Assembly: GCF_002836505.1 (NCBI RefSeq)
Contig: NZ_PJBF01000041.1
Coordinates: forward strand, 124,001-188,000
Direction of reading: 5' to 3'
Length of the DNA: 64,000 nt
Source of the DNA: Psychrobacter sp. Choline-02u-9
GTDB taxonomy: Bacteria > Pseudomonadota > Gammaproteobacteria > Pseudomonadales > Moraxellaceae
Position numbers and translations under genes: made by a program. Below, in pieces: positions 8,445-16,516 of this stretch (positions are counted from its first letter, which is position 1; each line of letters starts with the position of its first letter). The notes under the pieces were generated by a model. It ran no database searches. It was given only the letters and a program-made list of their open reading frames with translations, and was not told the origin of the DNA.

Positions 8445-8960
8445 ATGATTAAAGATAGGATTGACGCGACCGACTTTAGAGATGCCATGTCTTTGCTAAC
8501 GACTGCGGTCAATGTGGTGACTACAGCAGGCGCGACGGGCATACATGGGTTTACAGCGTCGGCAGTATGTAGTGTCACAGACACACCGCCGACCTTGCTT
8601 GTCTGTATGAATCAAACGTCTCGGTCACATGGCTACTTTCTCGAAAATAAGATTCTAACTGTCAATGTATTAGGCGCGCAACATGAGCAGCTGTCCAATG
8701 CTTTTGCCTCTAAGCTGTGTTCAGAAGAACGGTTTGCATATGGTTCTTGGACACAATTACAAACAGGCGCTCCTGTATTGGAGGATGCCTTGGTCAGCTT
8801 TGATTGTGAGATTGAACAAATTCAAGAAGTCGGCACGCATAGCGTCTTTATGTGCCGCGTTGTCGCTATCAATCAGGCTGAGCCACAAGGCGGAACTGAT
8901 GAAGGGTTGGTTTATTTTAATCGTGCCTATTCTAGAGTGGGGCAAGTGGAGCTTATTTAA
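8445..8960 (+). CDS. flavin reductase family protein
   Basis: A 171-residue protein of the flavin-reductase-like (HpaC/ActVB) split-barrel family. It has the typical N-terminal F(R)xAMxxLTTAVNVVTT segment, the FMN-site GFTASAVCSVTDTPP (about residues 35-49) and a C-terminal GLVYFNRAYSRV. Such enzymes use NAD(P)H to make free reduced FMN or FAD for a partner oxygenase. Its position after mesX-mesD suggests it feeds reduced flavin to the oxygen-dependent MesX/MesD reaction. That is an inference from gene order. Confidence 0.85.
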   Translation: MIKDRIDATDFRDAMSLLTTAVNVVTTAGATGIHGFTASAVCSVTDTPPTLLVCMNQTSRSHGYFLENKILTVNVLGAQHEQLSNAFASKLCSEERFAYGSWTQLQTGAPVLEDALVSFDCEIEQIQEVGTHSVFMCRVVAINQAEPQGGTDEGLVYFNRAYSRVGQVELI

Positions 8961-9073
8961 TCCGATATCTACAATCCAACACCTAAGCCTATGGGCTATT
9001 GCTCGTTCAATATTGAGCAGTCGTTTAACTATAATTATCATCTCATTAAATCTAAATAAGAAGTAACTATCCT

Positions 9074-9889
9074 GTGGAATTAATAACTTTTTTAATAATA
9101 GGGGCGCTAGCAGGATTTGCTGCAGGGCTATTTGGAGTAGGCGGTGGCACTATTATCGTACCACTGCTATTTATTGTCTTTACGCAAATGGGTTACAGTC
9201 CTGACAGTATTATGCACTTGGCCTTGGGTACTTCACTAGCGACTATCATCGTTACATCCATAAGCTCGCTCATGGCGCACAATAAGAAAGGCGCAGTCAT
9301 GTGGCCTGTCTTTAAAAATCTGACGCCAGGTTTAGTAATAGGCTGTTTTTTAGGGGCAGGGATAGCAGGACAGATATCTGGGTTGTATCTTCAGTTGATT
9401 GTTGGTGTGTTTTTGCTTTGGGTCGCTTATAAAATGTTTATGGGTGGCAAAAAGAAAGCAGATAGCGATGCTGGTAATGTTCATATAGCTTTGCCTTCAA
9501 AGCCTAAGCAATTAGCAGCAGGGGCGGGTATCGGTATTGCTTCTGCTATTTTTGGCATTGGCGGTGGTAGCTTAACCGTACCTTACCTCACGCGTTACGG
9601 TGTGGTTATGCAAAAAGCCGTTGGAACCTCAGCCGCATGTGGATTGCCTATCGCCATTGCAGGTGCGCTAGGGTTTATGTTCTTTGGTATGCAAGCTCAA
9701 GTCGACGTGCCCAATACGATTGGCTTTGTTCACATCTATGCTTTTTTGGGCATTAGCATGATGAGCTTTTTTACCGCCAAGCTAGGCGCAAAAGTCGCTC
9801 ACGCATTATCGCCGCAGTTGCTGAAAAAATGCTTTGCAGTACTGTTGACCGTCGTAGGCTGTTACTTTTTATATAAAGGATTGTTCTAA
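9074..9889 (+). CDS. TauE/SafE family sulfite/anion exporter
   Basis: A 271-residue membrane protein with about eight helices in two homologous halves. Each half starts with the family's glycine-rich motif: GLFGVGGGTIIVPLL near residues 18-32 and IFGIGGGSLTVPYL near 160-173. The family exports sulfite, sulfoacetate or related organosulfur anions. Lying directly after the methionine cluster may reflect sulfur handling, though that link is only positional. The start is a GTG at 9074 with a weak upstream site. A large perfect inverted repeat (9943-9987) follows. Confidence 0.85.
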   Translation: MELITFLIIGALAGFAAGLFGVGGGTIIVPLLFIVFTQMGYSPDSIMHLALGTSLATIIVTSISSLMAHNKKGAVMWPVFKNLTPGLVIGCFLGAGIAGQISGLYLQLIVGVFLLWVAYKMFMGGKKKADSDAGNVHIALPSKPKQLAAGAGIGIASAIFGIGGGSLTVPYLTRYGVVMQKAVGTSAACGLPIAIAGALGFMFFGMQAQVDVPNTIGFVHIYAFLGISMMSFFTAKLGAKVAHALSPQLLKKCFAVLLTVVGCYFLYKGLF

Positions 9890-9942
9890 GTGACTTGAGA
9901 TTAATGGACGCTTGAAAGGATTCAAGGGTAGGTTTTCAATTA

Positions 9943-9987
9943 GCATACCGACTAGCTACATTCTTAAATTGTAGCTAGTCGGTATGC
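9943..9987 (+). terminator. perfect 18-bp inverted repeat after the TauE gene, terminator-like
   Basis: The 18 bases at 9943-9960 pair without mismatch with 9970-9987 over a 9-base loop, followed by AGTTTTA. It sits between convergent genes. The stem is longer than most intrinsic terminators here and the T-run is short, so it may be a repeat element serving as a transcription barrier. Confidence 0.6.
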
Positions 9988-10035
9988 AGTTTTATAGAAG
10001 GTATGTTGATTCAGTCCTTTATTTAGCTAAATCAC

Positions 10036-10500
10036 TTAACCAAATACTCGCCATAATATCCAAAATATTCCTATCATCAAGACAGCAATCACGAGCAATC
10101 GTTTTAGCCAATAAGGTAGTAGAGGTTTCTTGTAGCCTAAGTCATTCAACTGACTATCGACACCATCTTGCAGCCCCTTAAACCCTTGACTCTGTTTGGT
10201 GGTTTTAACACGGTTTTTTACCAATGGTCCAGGCTCGTCTTCCTCTTGCTCTCTATCAAAGCTGATGGCTTGATTTGGAATGCCTTGTTTACTAGCGATG
10301 GTGTTGAGCTTCTGTTGTTGCTTTACTTTCAGCTGGGTCTCATAAGCATCAATTCTACTTTTGGCTTCATCCATACTGATGTTTTCGTCTGCTGCCAAAG
10401 TTTTAATAGCCATTACTAGGTTGTTTTTTTCGACCATCATAATGACGTCTCTTGGCAACTTGGTATTGACCGGTTTTGCGCTAGGGTCGGGGTTAAACAT
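10036..10500 (-). CDS. membrane-anchored protein with an L7/L12 C-terminal-like segment
   Basis: A 154-residue protein. Residues 17-52 resemble the helix-turn-helix part of ribosomal protein L7/L12 (a VEKNNLVMAIKTLAADENISMDEAKSRID-type stretch). A charged linker follows. One hydrophobic helix at the C-terminus (about residues 132-152) suggests a tail-anchored inner-membrane protein facing the cytoplasm. Function is unknown. It is convergent with the TauE gene and lies about 160 bases beyond the end of ppa, separated by the ppa terminator. Confidence 0.7.
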   Translation of the reverse strand: MFNPDPSAKPVNTKLPRDVIMMVEKNNLVMAIKTLAADENISMDEAKSRIDAYETQLKVKQQQKLNTIASKQGIPNQAISFDREQEEDEPGPLVKNRVKTTKQSQGFKGLQDGVDSQLNDLGYKKPLLPYWLKRLLVIAVLMIGIFWILWRVFG

Positions 10501-10581
10501 GACTGTCCTTATTAGGGCGTATAAGTGCGAATGAGTTATATGCTCATTATAACCATGTTAGACAAGCAAGATTCAAGCAAA

Positions 10582-10617
10582 AAAATACCGCGGCCACCAT
10601 GGTGACTGCGGTATTTT
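10582..10617 (-). terminator. ppa terminator (bidirectional form)
   Basis: AAAATACCGC (10582-10591) pairs with GCGGTATTTT (10608-10617) over a 16-base loop. Further A residues before the left arm give a U-run for the minus strand, so it terminates ppa about 40 bases after its stop. Confidence 0.85.
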
Positions 10618-10657
10618 CTTATTTATCGTTATTGGCATTTTTGCCAATATTTGATAA

Positions 10658-11188
10658 TTATAGATCTTTCCAGCGTTGGATAGACTCTTTGATAACTTCT
10701 TTCGCTTCGGCGACATCACCCCAAGATTCAACAACCGTCGTACCAGCTTTTTTCAGGTCTTTGTAATGACTGAAATGGAACTCTAATTGGTTGATCAACT
10801 GTTTTGGTAGGTCTTCTAAGCTGTTGTAAGCATTGCCTGTGTCACGGTCATCAGCAGGGACAACAACGATTTTATCATCTACTTCGCCATCATCAACAAA
10901 CTTCATCACGCCGATAACTTTTGCTTTTAAGAAAATACCAGTCGGTAGTGGCTGTTCAGTCAATAGCAATACGTCAAGCTCATCACCGTCTTCGTCAAGT
11001 GTTTGTGGGATGAAGCCATAGTTACAAGGTTTGGCAAAAATCTGTGGGTCAATACGGTCAAGCTCAAATACTGCTAATTCGCGATTCCACTCAATTTTAT
11101 GGCTGCTACCAGCTGGGATCTCTACTACTACATTGATGATGCCGCCGTCTACGTCGCCTGCGTCCAAAATTTTGTTAAAATCTGCCAT
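10658..11188 (-). CDS. ppa: inorganic pyrophosphatase
   Basis: A 176-residue family I soluble pyrophosphatase, the same length as the E. coli enzyme. The metal-binding acid cluster DEDGDELDVLLL, the following LPTGIFLKAKVIGV segment and the DDKIVVVPADDRD motif are present. It hydrolyses pyrophosphate to drive biosynthesis in the cytoplasm. The frame could open at a TTG at 11200, but the ATG at 11188 with GGAG seven bases upstream gives the canonical N-terminus. It is transcribed alone and ends at the hairpin at 10582-10617. Confidence 0.95.
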   Translation of the reverse strand: MADFNKILDAGDVDGGIINVVVEIPAGSSHKIEWNRELAVFELDRIDPQIFAKPCNYGFIPQTLDEDGDELDVLLLTEQPLPTGIFLKAKVIGVMKFVDDGEVDDKIVVVPADDRDTGNAYNSLEDLPKQLINQLEFHFSHYKDLKKAGTTVVESWGDVAEAKEVIKESIQRWKDL

Positions 11189-11382
11189 AAAATGCTCCAA
11201 TTTGCTTTTGTTTTAGATGTTTGAATAAGGGGTTGAGCTAGGGATACAGCAAGGATAATTGCTGCGTCCAATTTGTACTGCATGCGATTATAGCAAGTTT
11301 GTACTGAATTTTCTCTTAATGCTTAAGTCTAAGCGTGCAAGATATTATGCAAAAAAAGATTATGCAAAAATAGGTTCAAAAT

Positions 11383-12270
11383 TTACTTAGGTGCGATAGC
11401 TCGTAACTCAATCAGACCAGCATGGCGCTTGGCGATGTTATCAATAAGTTTTTGAGTGACTGTCTCATAGCTGAATGAATCGCTCATTTGCTGTTCAGTC
11501 TGCGCATCTGGCTCAGTTTGCTCTGAATCTGTCTGCATGGCTACAAAGTCAGACAATCGCAACATTTGCATGCCAGCATAGCCACAAGGATTGATGGCGT
11601 TAAATGAAGATAGGTCACAATTTAAATTAATCGCAATACCATGGTAGCTAAAGCCATGCTTAATCTTAAAGCCTAGCGAGGCCATTTTGCCCAGCATAAT
11701 CTTATTATCAAGAGAGTTGTCATCTGTAGAGGTGCTGTCATCTGTTGCAGCAGTATCTGCATATAAGTAGACACCTGGGGCATCGCGGCGTGCATGAGCA
11801 CTGATATTATCACTATTAGATGGTGAGCTACTCAAACAGTCATTGATGACGTCTTCTATCGCTTGCTCAGCATGGGAAACGAGATTGCGTACACTCCATT
11901 TGAGACTGTCTAAGTCAAACAACCAATAGATAACCAGCTGCCCATGACCGTGCCATGTCACCTGACCACCGCGATCGGTCTTGATGATAGGCGTGTCAGT
12001 ACGCTGTAATATATGCTCTTCTTTGCCTGCCTGTCCCAGCGTGTAGACGTCGTTATGATCGACAATCCACAATTCATCAGGCGTACGCAGCCCTTGTTGT
12101 TTTTTTAGATCGATACGTTCGAGGGTGCGTGCCAGCATCGCATCGAGAGTAGGGACATAATCGGCGGCTGAGAGAGATTTGCTGACAAGCGTGTCATTAA
12201 GGGGTTGTGTGTCATTTTGCATGAGAGTATCTGTCTTATTATTATCAAGTTTAAAATAAATAATGCTCAT
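11383..12270 (-). CDS. lipB: octanoyltransferase LipB
   Basis: A 295-residue lipoyl(octanoyl) transferase that moves octanoate from acyl carrier protein to lipoyl domains. The signature RGGQVTWHGHGQLVIY is at residues 100-115, the catalytic Lys at 195 (GKMASLG) and the catalytic Cys at 229 (INPCGYAG). It is longer than the usual 210-220 residues. There is an N-terminal extension, an acidic Ser/Thr/Asp insert at about 172-188 just before the catalytic Lys, and a Glu/Gln/Thr-rich stretch in the C-terminal part. An alternative ATG at 12222 would remove 16 residues; neither start has a strong ribosome site. No lipA is adjacent, and the DUF493 gene often found beside lipB lies at 59.2 kb. Confidence 0.92.
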   Translation of the reverse strand: MSIIYFKLDNNKTDTLMQNDTQPLNDTLVSKSLSAADYVPTLDAMLARTLERIDLKKQQGLRTPDELWIVDHNDVYTLGQAGKEEHILQRTDTPIIKTDRGGQVTWHGHGQLVIYWLFDLDSLKWSVRNLVSHAEQAIEDVINDCLSSSPSNSDNISAHARRDAPGVYLYADTAATDDSTSTDDNSLDNKIMLGKMASLGFKIKHGFSYHGIAINLNCDLSSFNAINPCGYAGMQMLRLSDFVAMQTDSEQTEPDAQTEQQMSDSFSYETVTQKLIDNIAKRHAGLIELRAIAPK

Positions 12271-12628
12271 CGGTAGTGTAGCAGTTTTGGCGACTATCGC
12301 CCAAAGATATATACTGGCGCAATGTCTGTAAATGGCGTAAATGCTAATAGAAAACAGCTAGCAATTGATGATGAAATAATAGGTATAGAACAGTGGTAAG
12401 TCGCTTATAAAGGTACTGCTAGTACAGACGCAGTAGTCAACCAAAGATGCTGTTCATTGCTCAGTCGATGCGCTACATTAAAGTGTGATGAATGGAATCT
12501 GATGAAATTTATAGTCAGAGTAGGTTATCAAAGAGTGCACCTGACTAGAAAGATAGAGCCTCTAACCCAATATAGTATAGTGACTACAAACCTTATGACT
12601 ATTACTATGATTATGACAAGGAAGACAA
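12271..12628. other. divergent promoter region between lipB and the aldehyde dehydrogenase
   Basis: An AT-rich intergenic stretch of about 358 bases holding the starts of two divergent genes. AAGGAAG at about 12619-12625 is close upstream of the ATG at 12629. I see no RNA gene or significant repeat. Confidence 0.4.
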
Positions 12629-14113
12629 ATGACAGATAGCAACCAAAGCGCCCATGAGCAGGCAGTGACCGAGACCGGTTTTGCGCTGCAGCGTGTGCCT
12701 GAAGCCCTAAGTACGGCGACGACTATCGATGAGATGAAAGCGCAATTTTCGCGCTTGCAAATGTTAAGCCGTACCCAGCCAATCAATGATTGGGGCACTC
12801 GTACGATGCAGCTAGACAATCTAGAAGTGATGCTTAGTGACAACCAAGAGAGTTTTGCAAAGGCGATTAGTGCAGACTTTGGCTATCGTAGCCAGTCAGA
12901 GACTCAGTTCGCTGAGTTGTTTCCTAGCTTTACCGGTATCAGCCACGCCAAGAAACACGGCAAAAAATGGATGAAAGCCCATCGTGCGCCTATTTCAGCG
13001 CTATATATGCCAGCCCATAATGAAATTCAGCCTCAGCCATTGGGTGTGGTCGGTATCATGGTACCTTGGAACTATCCATTATTTTTAGCAATTGGCCCGA
13101 TGATTGATGCACTCACCGCGGGCAACCGCATCATGGTCAAGATGAGTGAAGCTGCGCCGCAATTTGCAAAGACGTTTGCTGACGCCATTGCTCGTTATTT
13201 TTCGCCAGATATGATTTGTGTGGTGCTCGGTGAAGTTGAGATTGCCGCCGCCTTTAGTGAGCTACCATTTGACCATCTGCTATATACCGGATCGACTGCG
13301 GTGGGCAAAAAGGTAATGGCTGCCGCTGCGCCCAATTTAACACCAGTGACGCTTGAGCTTGGTGGTAAATCACCTGTAATCGTACTAGATGATGCCAATC
13401 TAGAGTCTGTTGTCAATCGAGTGATGATGGGTAAGACACTAAATGCTGGGCAGACGTGTATTGCTCCAGATTATGTCTTGATTCATCGTCAATACCATGA
13501 CCAGTTTATCCAACTCGCAAAAGAGTGGATGACCAAGCATTATCCTGATATCGAAGAAAACCCAGATTATTCTCGCATTATTAATGGTGAGCAGTTCAAA
13601 CGGGTAAAAGGCTATCTAGATGCGCTAACAGGCGGCGAGTTACATGCGTTAACTGCCGTTGAATCTAATATAGAGACCCGTTTAATGCCGCCAGTCATCG
13701 TCAGCGAGCCTGAGCCTGACAGCGACCTCATGCAAAATGAGATTTTTGCCCCGATTTTGCCGCTGATGCATTATGAGACGCTTGATGATGCCATTTACTT
13801 TGTGAACTCGCGTCCACGGCCATTGGCACTATATGTGTTTAGTGACAATTACAGCAGTATCGAAAACGTGCGTAACAATACGGTCTCGGGTGGCTTATGT
13901 ATCAACGAAGTTTTGATACATGTGGCTCAGCACGACTTGCCGTTTGGTGGCGTGGGTGACTCTGGTACTGGTGCGTACCATGGTAAGGCTGGCTTTGAAC
14001 GTCTCAGCCATATGAAGCCGATTTTTGTCCAAACTAAGCTCAATGGCTTGAATTTATTATTGCCGCCTTATGGTGGACTGTTTAAAAAGGCGATGGCGCT
14101 GTTTTTGAAATAA
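12629..14113 (+). CDS. aldehyde dehydrogenase, coniferyl-aldehyde type
   Basis: A 494-residue NAD(P)-dependent aldehyde dehydrogenase. The cofactor region PWNYPL (about 146-151), the GSTAVGKKV loop (221-229), Glu243 in LELGGKSP and catalytic Cys277 in NAGQTCIAP are all present. The overall pattern (QPLGVVGIMVPWNYP, the C-terminal HVAQHDLPFGGVGDSG and the lack of an N-terminal extension) matches the class annotated as coniferyl aldehyde dehydrogenase. In organisms that do not use lignin this class oxidises medium or long aliphatic aldehydes. The gene ends at a strong terminator (14185-14217). Confidence 0.88.
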   Translation: MTDSNQSAHEQAVTETGFALQRVPEALSTATTIDEMKAQFSRLQMLSRTQPINDWGTRTMQLDNLEVMLSDNQESFAKAISADFGYRSQSETQFAELFPSFTGISHAKKHGKKWMKAHRAPISALYMPAHNEIQPQPLGVVGIMVPWNYPLFLAIGPMIDALTAGNRIMVKMSEAAPQFAKTFADAIARYFSPDMICVVLGEVEIAAAFSELPFDHLLYTGSTAVGKKVMAAAAPNLTPVTLELGGKSPVIVLDDANLESVVNRVMMGKTLNAGQTCIAPDYVLIHRQYHDQFIQLAKEWMTKHYPDIEENPDYSRIINGEQFKRVKGYLDALTGGELHALTAVESNIETRLMPPVIVSEPEPDSDLMQNEIFAPILPLMHYETLDDAIYFVNSRPRPLALYVFSDNYSSIENVRNNTVSGGLCINEVLIHVAQHDLPFGGVGDSGTGAYHGKAGFERLSHMKPIFVQTKLNGLNLLLPPYGGLFKKAMALFLK

Positions 14114-14184
14114 CAATTCTTGAGTTAGACATTTTATAGTAGCTATAGAAATTAATAGTGACCTTTTTAATCGATACCATAACC

Positions 14185-14217
14185 AATAGCACCTATCCAG
14201 ATAGGTGCTATTTTTTT
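14185..14217 (+). terminator. intrinsic terminator after the aldehyde dehydrogenase
   Basis: AATAGCACCTAT (14185-14196) pairs with ATAGGTGCTATT (14201-14212) over a CCAG loop and is followed by T residues to 14217. Confidence 0.9.
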
Positions 14218-14279
14218 ATCTAAAATACCAATTTACAAATATAGATTTCTAAAATTAAGAGCGACTTTTCATAAGAGCT

Positions 14280-14308
14280 TTATCAAAATTATCGTAAATT
14301 TATCTAAT
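14280..14308 (+). promoter_or_regulatory. candidate promoter of the ABC importer leader
   Basis: TTATCA (14280-14285) and TCTAAT (14303-14308) are separated by 17 bases. They match the sigma-70 consensus at 4/6 and 5/6 positions. Transcription would begin near 14315, immediately before a run of three hairpins. Confidence 0.35.
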
Positions 14309-14314
14309 GCGTTA

Positions 14315-14448
14315 ATCGACAAATAAGCGTTTGTCATCACTTCTATAAATCGCTACACTTTGTAGTAAGTCTAAACAACAGTAGATAGTAGCTGAATGGT
14401 CTAGAGCCAGCATTGGTAAACTTGATATAGACCTTTCAGCTGTTTTTT
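14315..14448 (+). ncRNA. structured leader or small RNA ending in a terminator-like hairpin
   Basis: Downstream of the candidate promoter there is a GACAAA/TTTGTC stem, a small CTAC/GTAG stem, then a 14-bp stem with one mismatch (14390-14403 with 14428-14441) followed by GTTTTTT (14442-14448). The last hairpin lies 58 bases before the start codon of the ABC importer. It could be an attenuator in the leader or the end of a separate small RNA. I do not recognise a known riboswitch class. Confidence 0.4.
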
Positions 14449-14505
14449 AGTTCTATTGTTTTGATAGTGATTTCATGCCGATACAACATAATAATAGGAA
14501 AGAGT

Positions 14506-16428
14506 ATGCGCCAATGGATTGCATTAAGCTTACTGTGGATGAGCGCGATACTATTGCCTGTATCGGCGTCTGCAGCCTGCAACTCGCCGATTAAATTTGG
14601 GGCGCTAACCTGGGAGAGTGGGCAATTTACCTCCGGCGTACTCAAATATATCGTAGAAGACGGATACGGCTGCACAGTAGAAGAAGTACCAGGAGCAGGG
14701 CCTGCACTTGATACAGCGCTCTCACAGAATGACATTCAGGTCATCGGGGAGCAGTGGGTTGGCCGTTCGCCAATCATGGAAAAAGCCATTGAGCAAAATA
14801 AAGTGGCCATCATCGGCGATACGCTAAAAGGTGGTGCAACTCAAGGCTGGTATGTCCCGCGATACGTCTTGGAAGAGAATCCAGGACTTCGCAGCTATCA
14901 AGATCTGCCTAAATATACGGAGCTATTTAAAGACCCTGAAGATCCTGGTAGATCACGTTTTATGAACTGTCCCTCTGGTTGGACGTGTGAGATTTTTAAC
15001 ACACGTTTGCTAAAAACCACCGGTCTAGACAGCCTTTTCAACAACGCACACCCTGGTACAGGTGCTGCTCTTGATGCCGAAATTGCCTCCGCTTTTGAAC
15101 AGCATAAGCCACTGTTGTTTTACTACTGGCAACCCACTGGGCTAATGGCAAAATATGACCTTGCGCCATTAGAGTTCCCAGCTTATGAGGATGCTTGTTG
15201 GCAAAATCTGCTGCTCGCTGATGGTAAGATGTATTGCGTGTCAGGATTCCCAGTATCGCCGTTAGGTATTGCCGTTTCTACCCCGTTTGTCGAATCCAAT
15301 CCCGAACTAGCAGCTGTCTTTGAAAAGATGCAATTTACCTCTGATGAGCTCAACGGTGCTATCTTGGAGATGAGCGAAAGTAAACGCACTGGCGATGAGC
15401 AAGCCATGGTGTTTTTGCGTGACAACCCAGAGGTTTGGCAAGCATGGTTATCCGATGAGGCCGCTACCAACCTCGCTACCAAGTTAGGCCTTAGCTCAAC
15501 GGGTGCTGTCTCTACAACTGCATCTAATATCAATGCGTCAGCGCTCGCCTCAAGCTTTCCTTCATGGTCGCTTGAGACCCCACTCAATAATGCCTTAGCA
15601 AATGTGGTCCAAAACTATGGTGATGTATTTCGTACTATTAGCACAATGGCGCTTACTTACCTGCTATTACCTATTGAACGATTATTAACGGTTGTCCCGC
15701 CTTGGCTTATTATTGCATTTGTGACTGTGCTTGGCTGGTTTGGTGTCCGCAAGATTTGGTTCGCGCTGGCATGTGGTGCAGGGTTGTTTTTGATTGGTGC
15801 TTTTGGCTTATGGGGCGCATTAATTGACACTCTAGCGCTGCTTATCGTATCGGTACTGGTCACGGTGGTGATTGGTATTCCTATTGGTATCGCTATGTCA
15901 GGTAGCAAACTGCTACGCAAGACTGTGACGCCAGTGTTAGATATCATGCAGACCATGCCGAGTTTTGTATATCTCATACCAGTGCTGATGTTGTTTGGTA
16001 TTGGTAAAGTGCCTGCGTTATTCGCGACTGTGATTTATGCGCTGCCACCCTTGATTCGTCTGACGACGTTAGGGATTACACAAGTCAATCATGAAATGGT
16101 CGAAGCAGGACGATCCTTTGGTAGTACGCATTTACAGCTACTTCTTTGGATTAAATTGCCACAAGCGTTGCCCAGTATTATGGCAGGTATCAATCAGGCC
16201 GTAATGATGTCACTTGCCATGGTGGTATTGGCCTCAATGATTGGTGCTCCTGGTCTTGGTGAAGATGTGTTGCAGTCTATCCAAACGCTCAATATCGGTC
16301 AGGGCCTACAAGCAGGTACGGCCATCGTTATCGTTGCCATTATCATTGATCGTATTACGCAAGCATTTGGTCAAGGTAAGCGTACCCGTCAAAAAAACAT
16401 CGAAGCAGGCAGACGTCCGATTGGGTAG
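14506..16428 (+). CDS. quaternary-amine ABC importer, substrate-binding/permease fusion
   Basis: A 640-residue fusion. Residues 1-23 are a signal sequence or first membrane anchor ending in VSASA. Residues 25-330 form an OpuAC-type binding domain (GALTWESGQFTSGVLKYI, then GWTCEIFNT). Several membrane helices from about residue 385 carry the permease module with its EAA loop (VEAGRSFGSTHLQLLLWIKLP). The likely substrates are glycine betaine, choline or related compounds. The binding domain comes before the permease, the reverse of the Lactococcus OpuABC order. The frame opens at a TTG at 14461, but the ATG at 14506 has an AGGAAAGAG site and a proper signal peptide. The partner ATPase follows. 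Confidence 0.88.
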   Translation: MRQWIALSLLWMSAILLPVSASAACNSPIKFGALTWESGQFTSGVLKYIVEDGYGCTVEEVPGAGPALDTALSQNDIQVIGEQWVGRSPIMEKAIEQNKVAIIGDTLKGGATQGWYVPRYVLEENPGLRSYQDLPKYTELFKDPEDPGRSRFMNCPSGWTCEIFNTRLLKTTGLDSLFNNAHPGTGAALDAEIASAFEQHKPLLFYYWQPTGLMAKYDLAPLEFPAYEDACWQNLLLADGKMYCVSGFPVSPLGIAVSTPFVESNPELAAVFEKMQFTSDELNGAILEMSESKRTGDEQAMVFLRDNPEVWQAWLSDEAATNLATKLGLSSTGAVSTTASNINASALASSFPSWSLETPLNNALANVVQNYGDVFRTISTMALTYLLLPIERLLTVVPPWLIIAFVTVLGWFGVRKIWFALACGAGLFLIGAFGLWGALIDTLALLIVSVLVTVVIGIPIGIAMSGSKLLRKTVTPVLDIMQTMPSFVYLIPVLMLFGIGKVPALFATVIYALPPLIRLTTLGITQVNHEMVEAGRSFGSTHLQLLLWIKLPQALPSIMAGINQAVMMSLAMVVLASMIGAPGLGEDVLQSIQTLNIGQGLQAGTAIVIVAIIIDRITQAFGQGKRTRQKNIEAGRRPIG

Positions 16429-16516
16429 AAGGTTGTGTAATGGTGGCATATGACTGAAACCATGGTAATCGACCGAAGCCCTGATAATAAAAACCACGTG
16501 AATAGTGAGAGCACCG

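Noticed and set aside
11344-11370. 15-bp-period duplication of ATTATGCAAAAA before lipB's end
   Set aside because: Two short copies in AT-rich sequence with no clear consequence; too weak to list as a finding.
15183-15977. Minus-strand frames of 106-134 codons opposite the ABC fusion gene
   Set aside because: The plus-strand frame has signal peptide, binding and permease domains; the antisense frames lack starts and domains.
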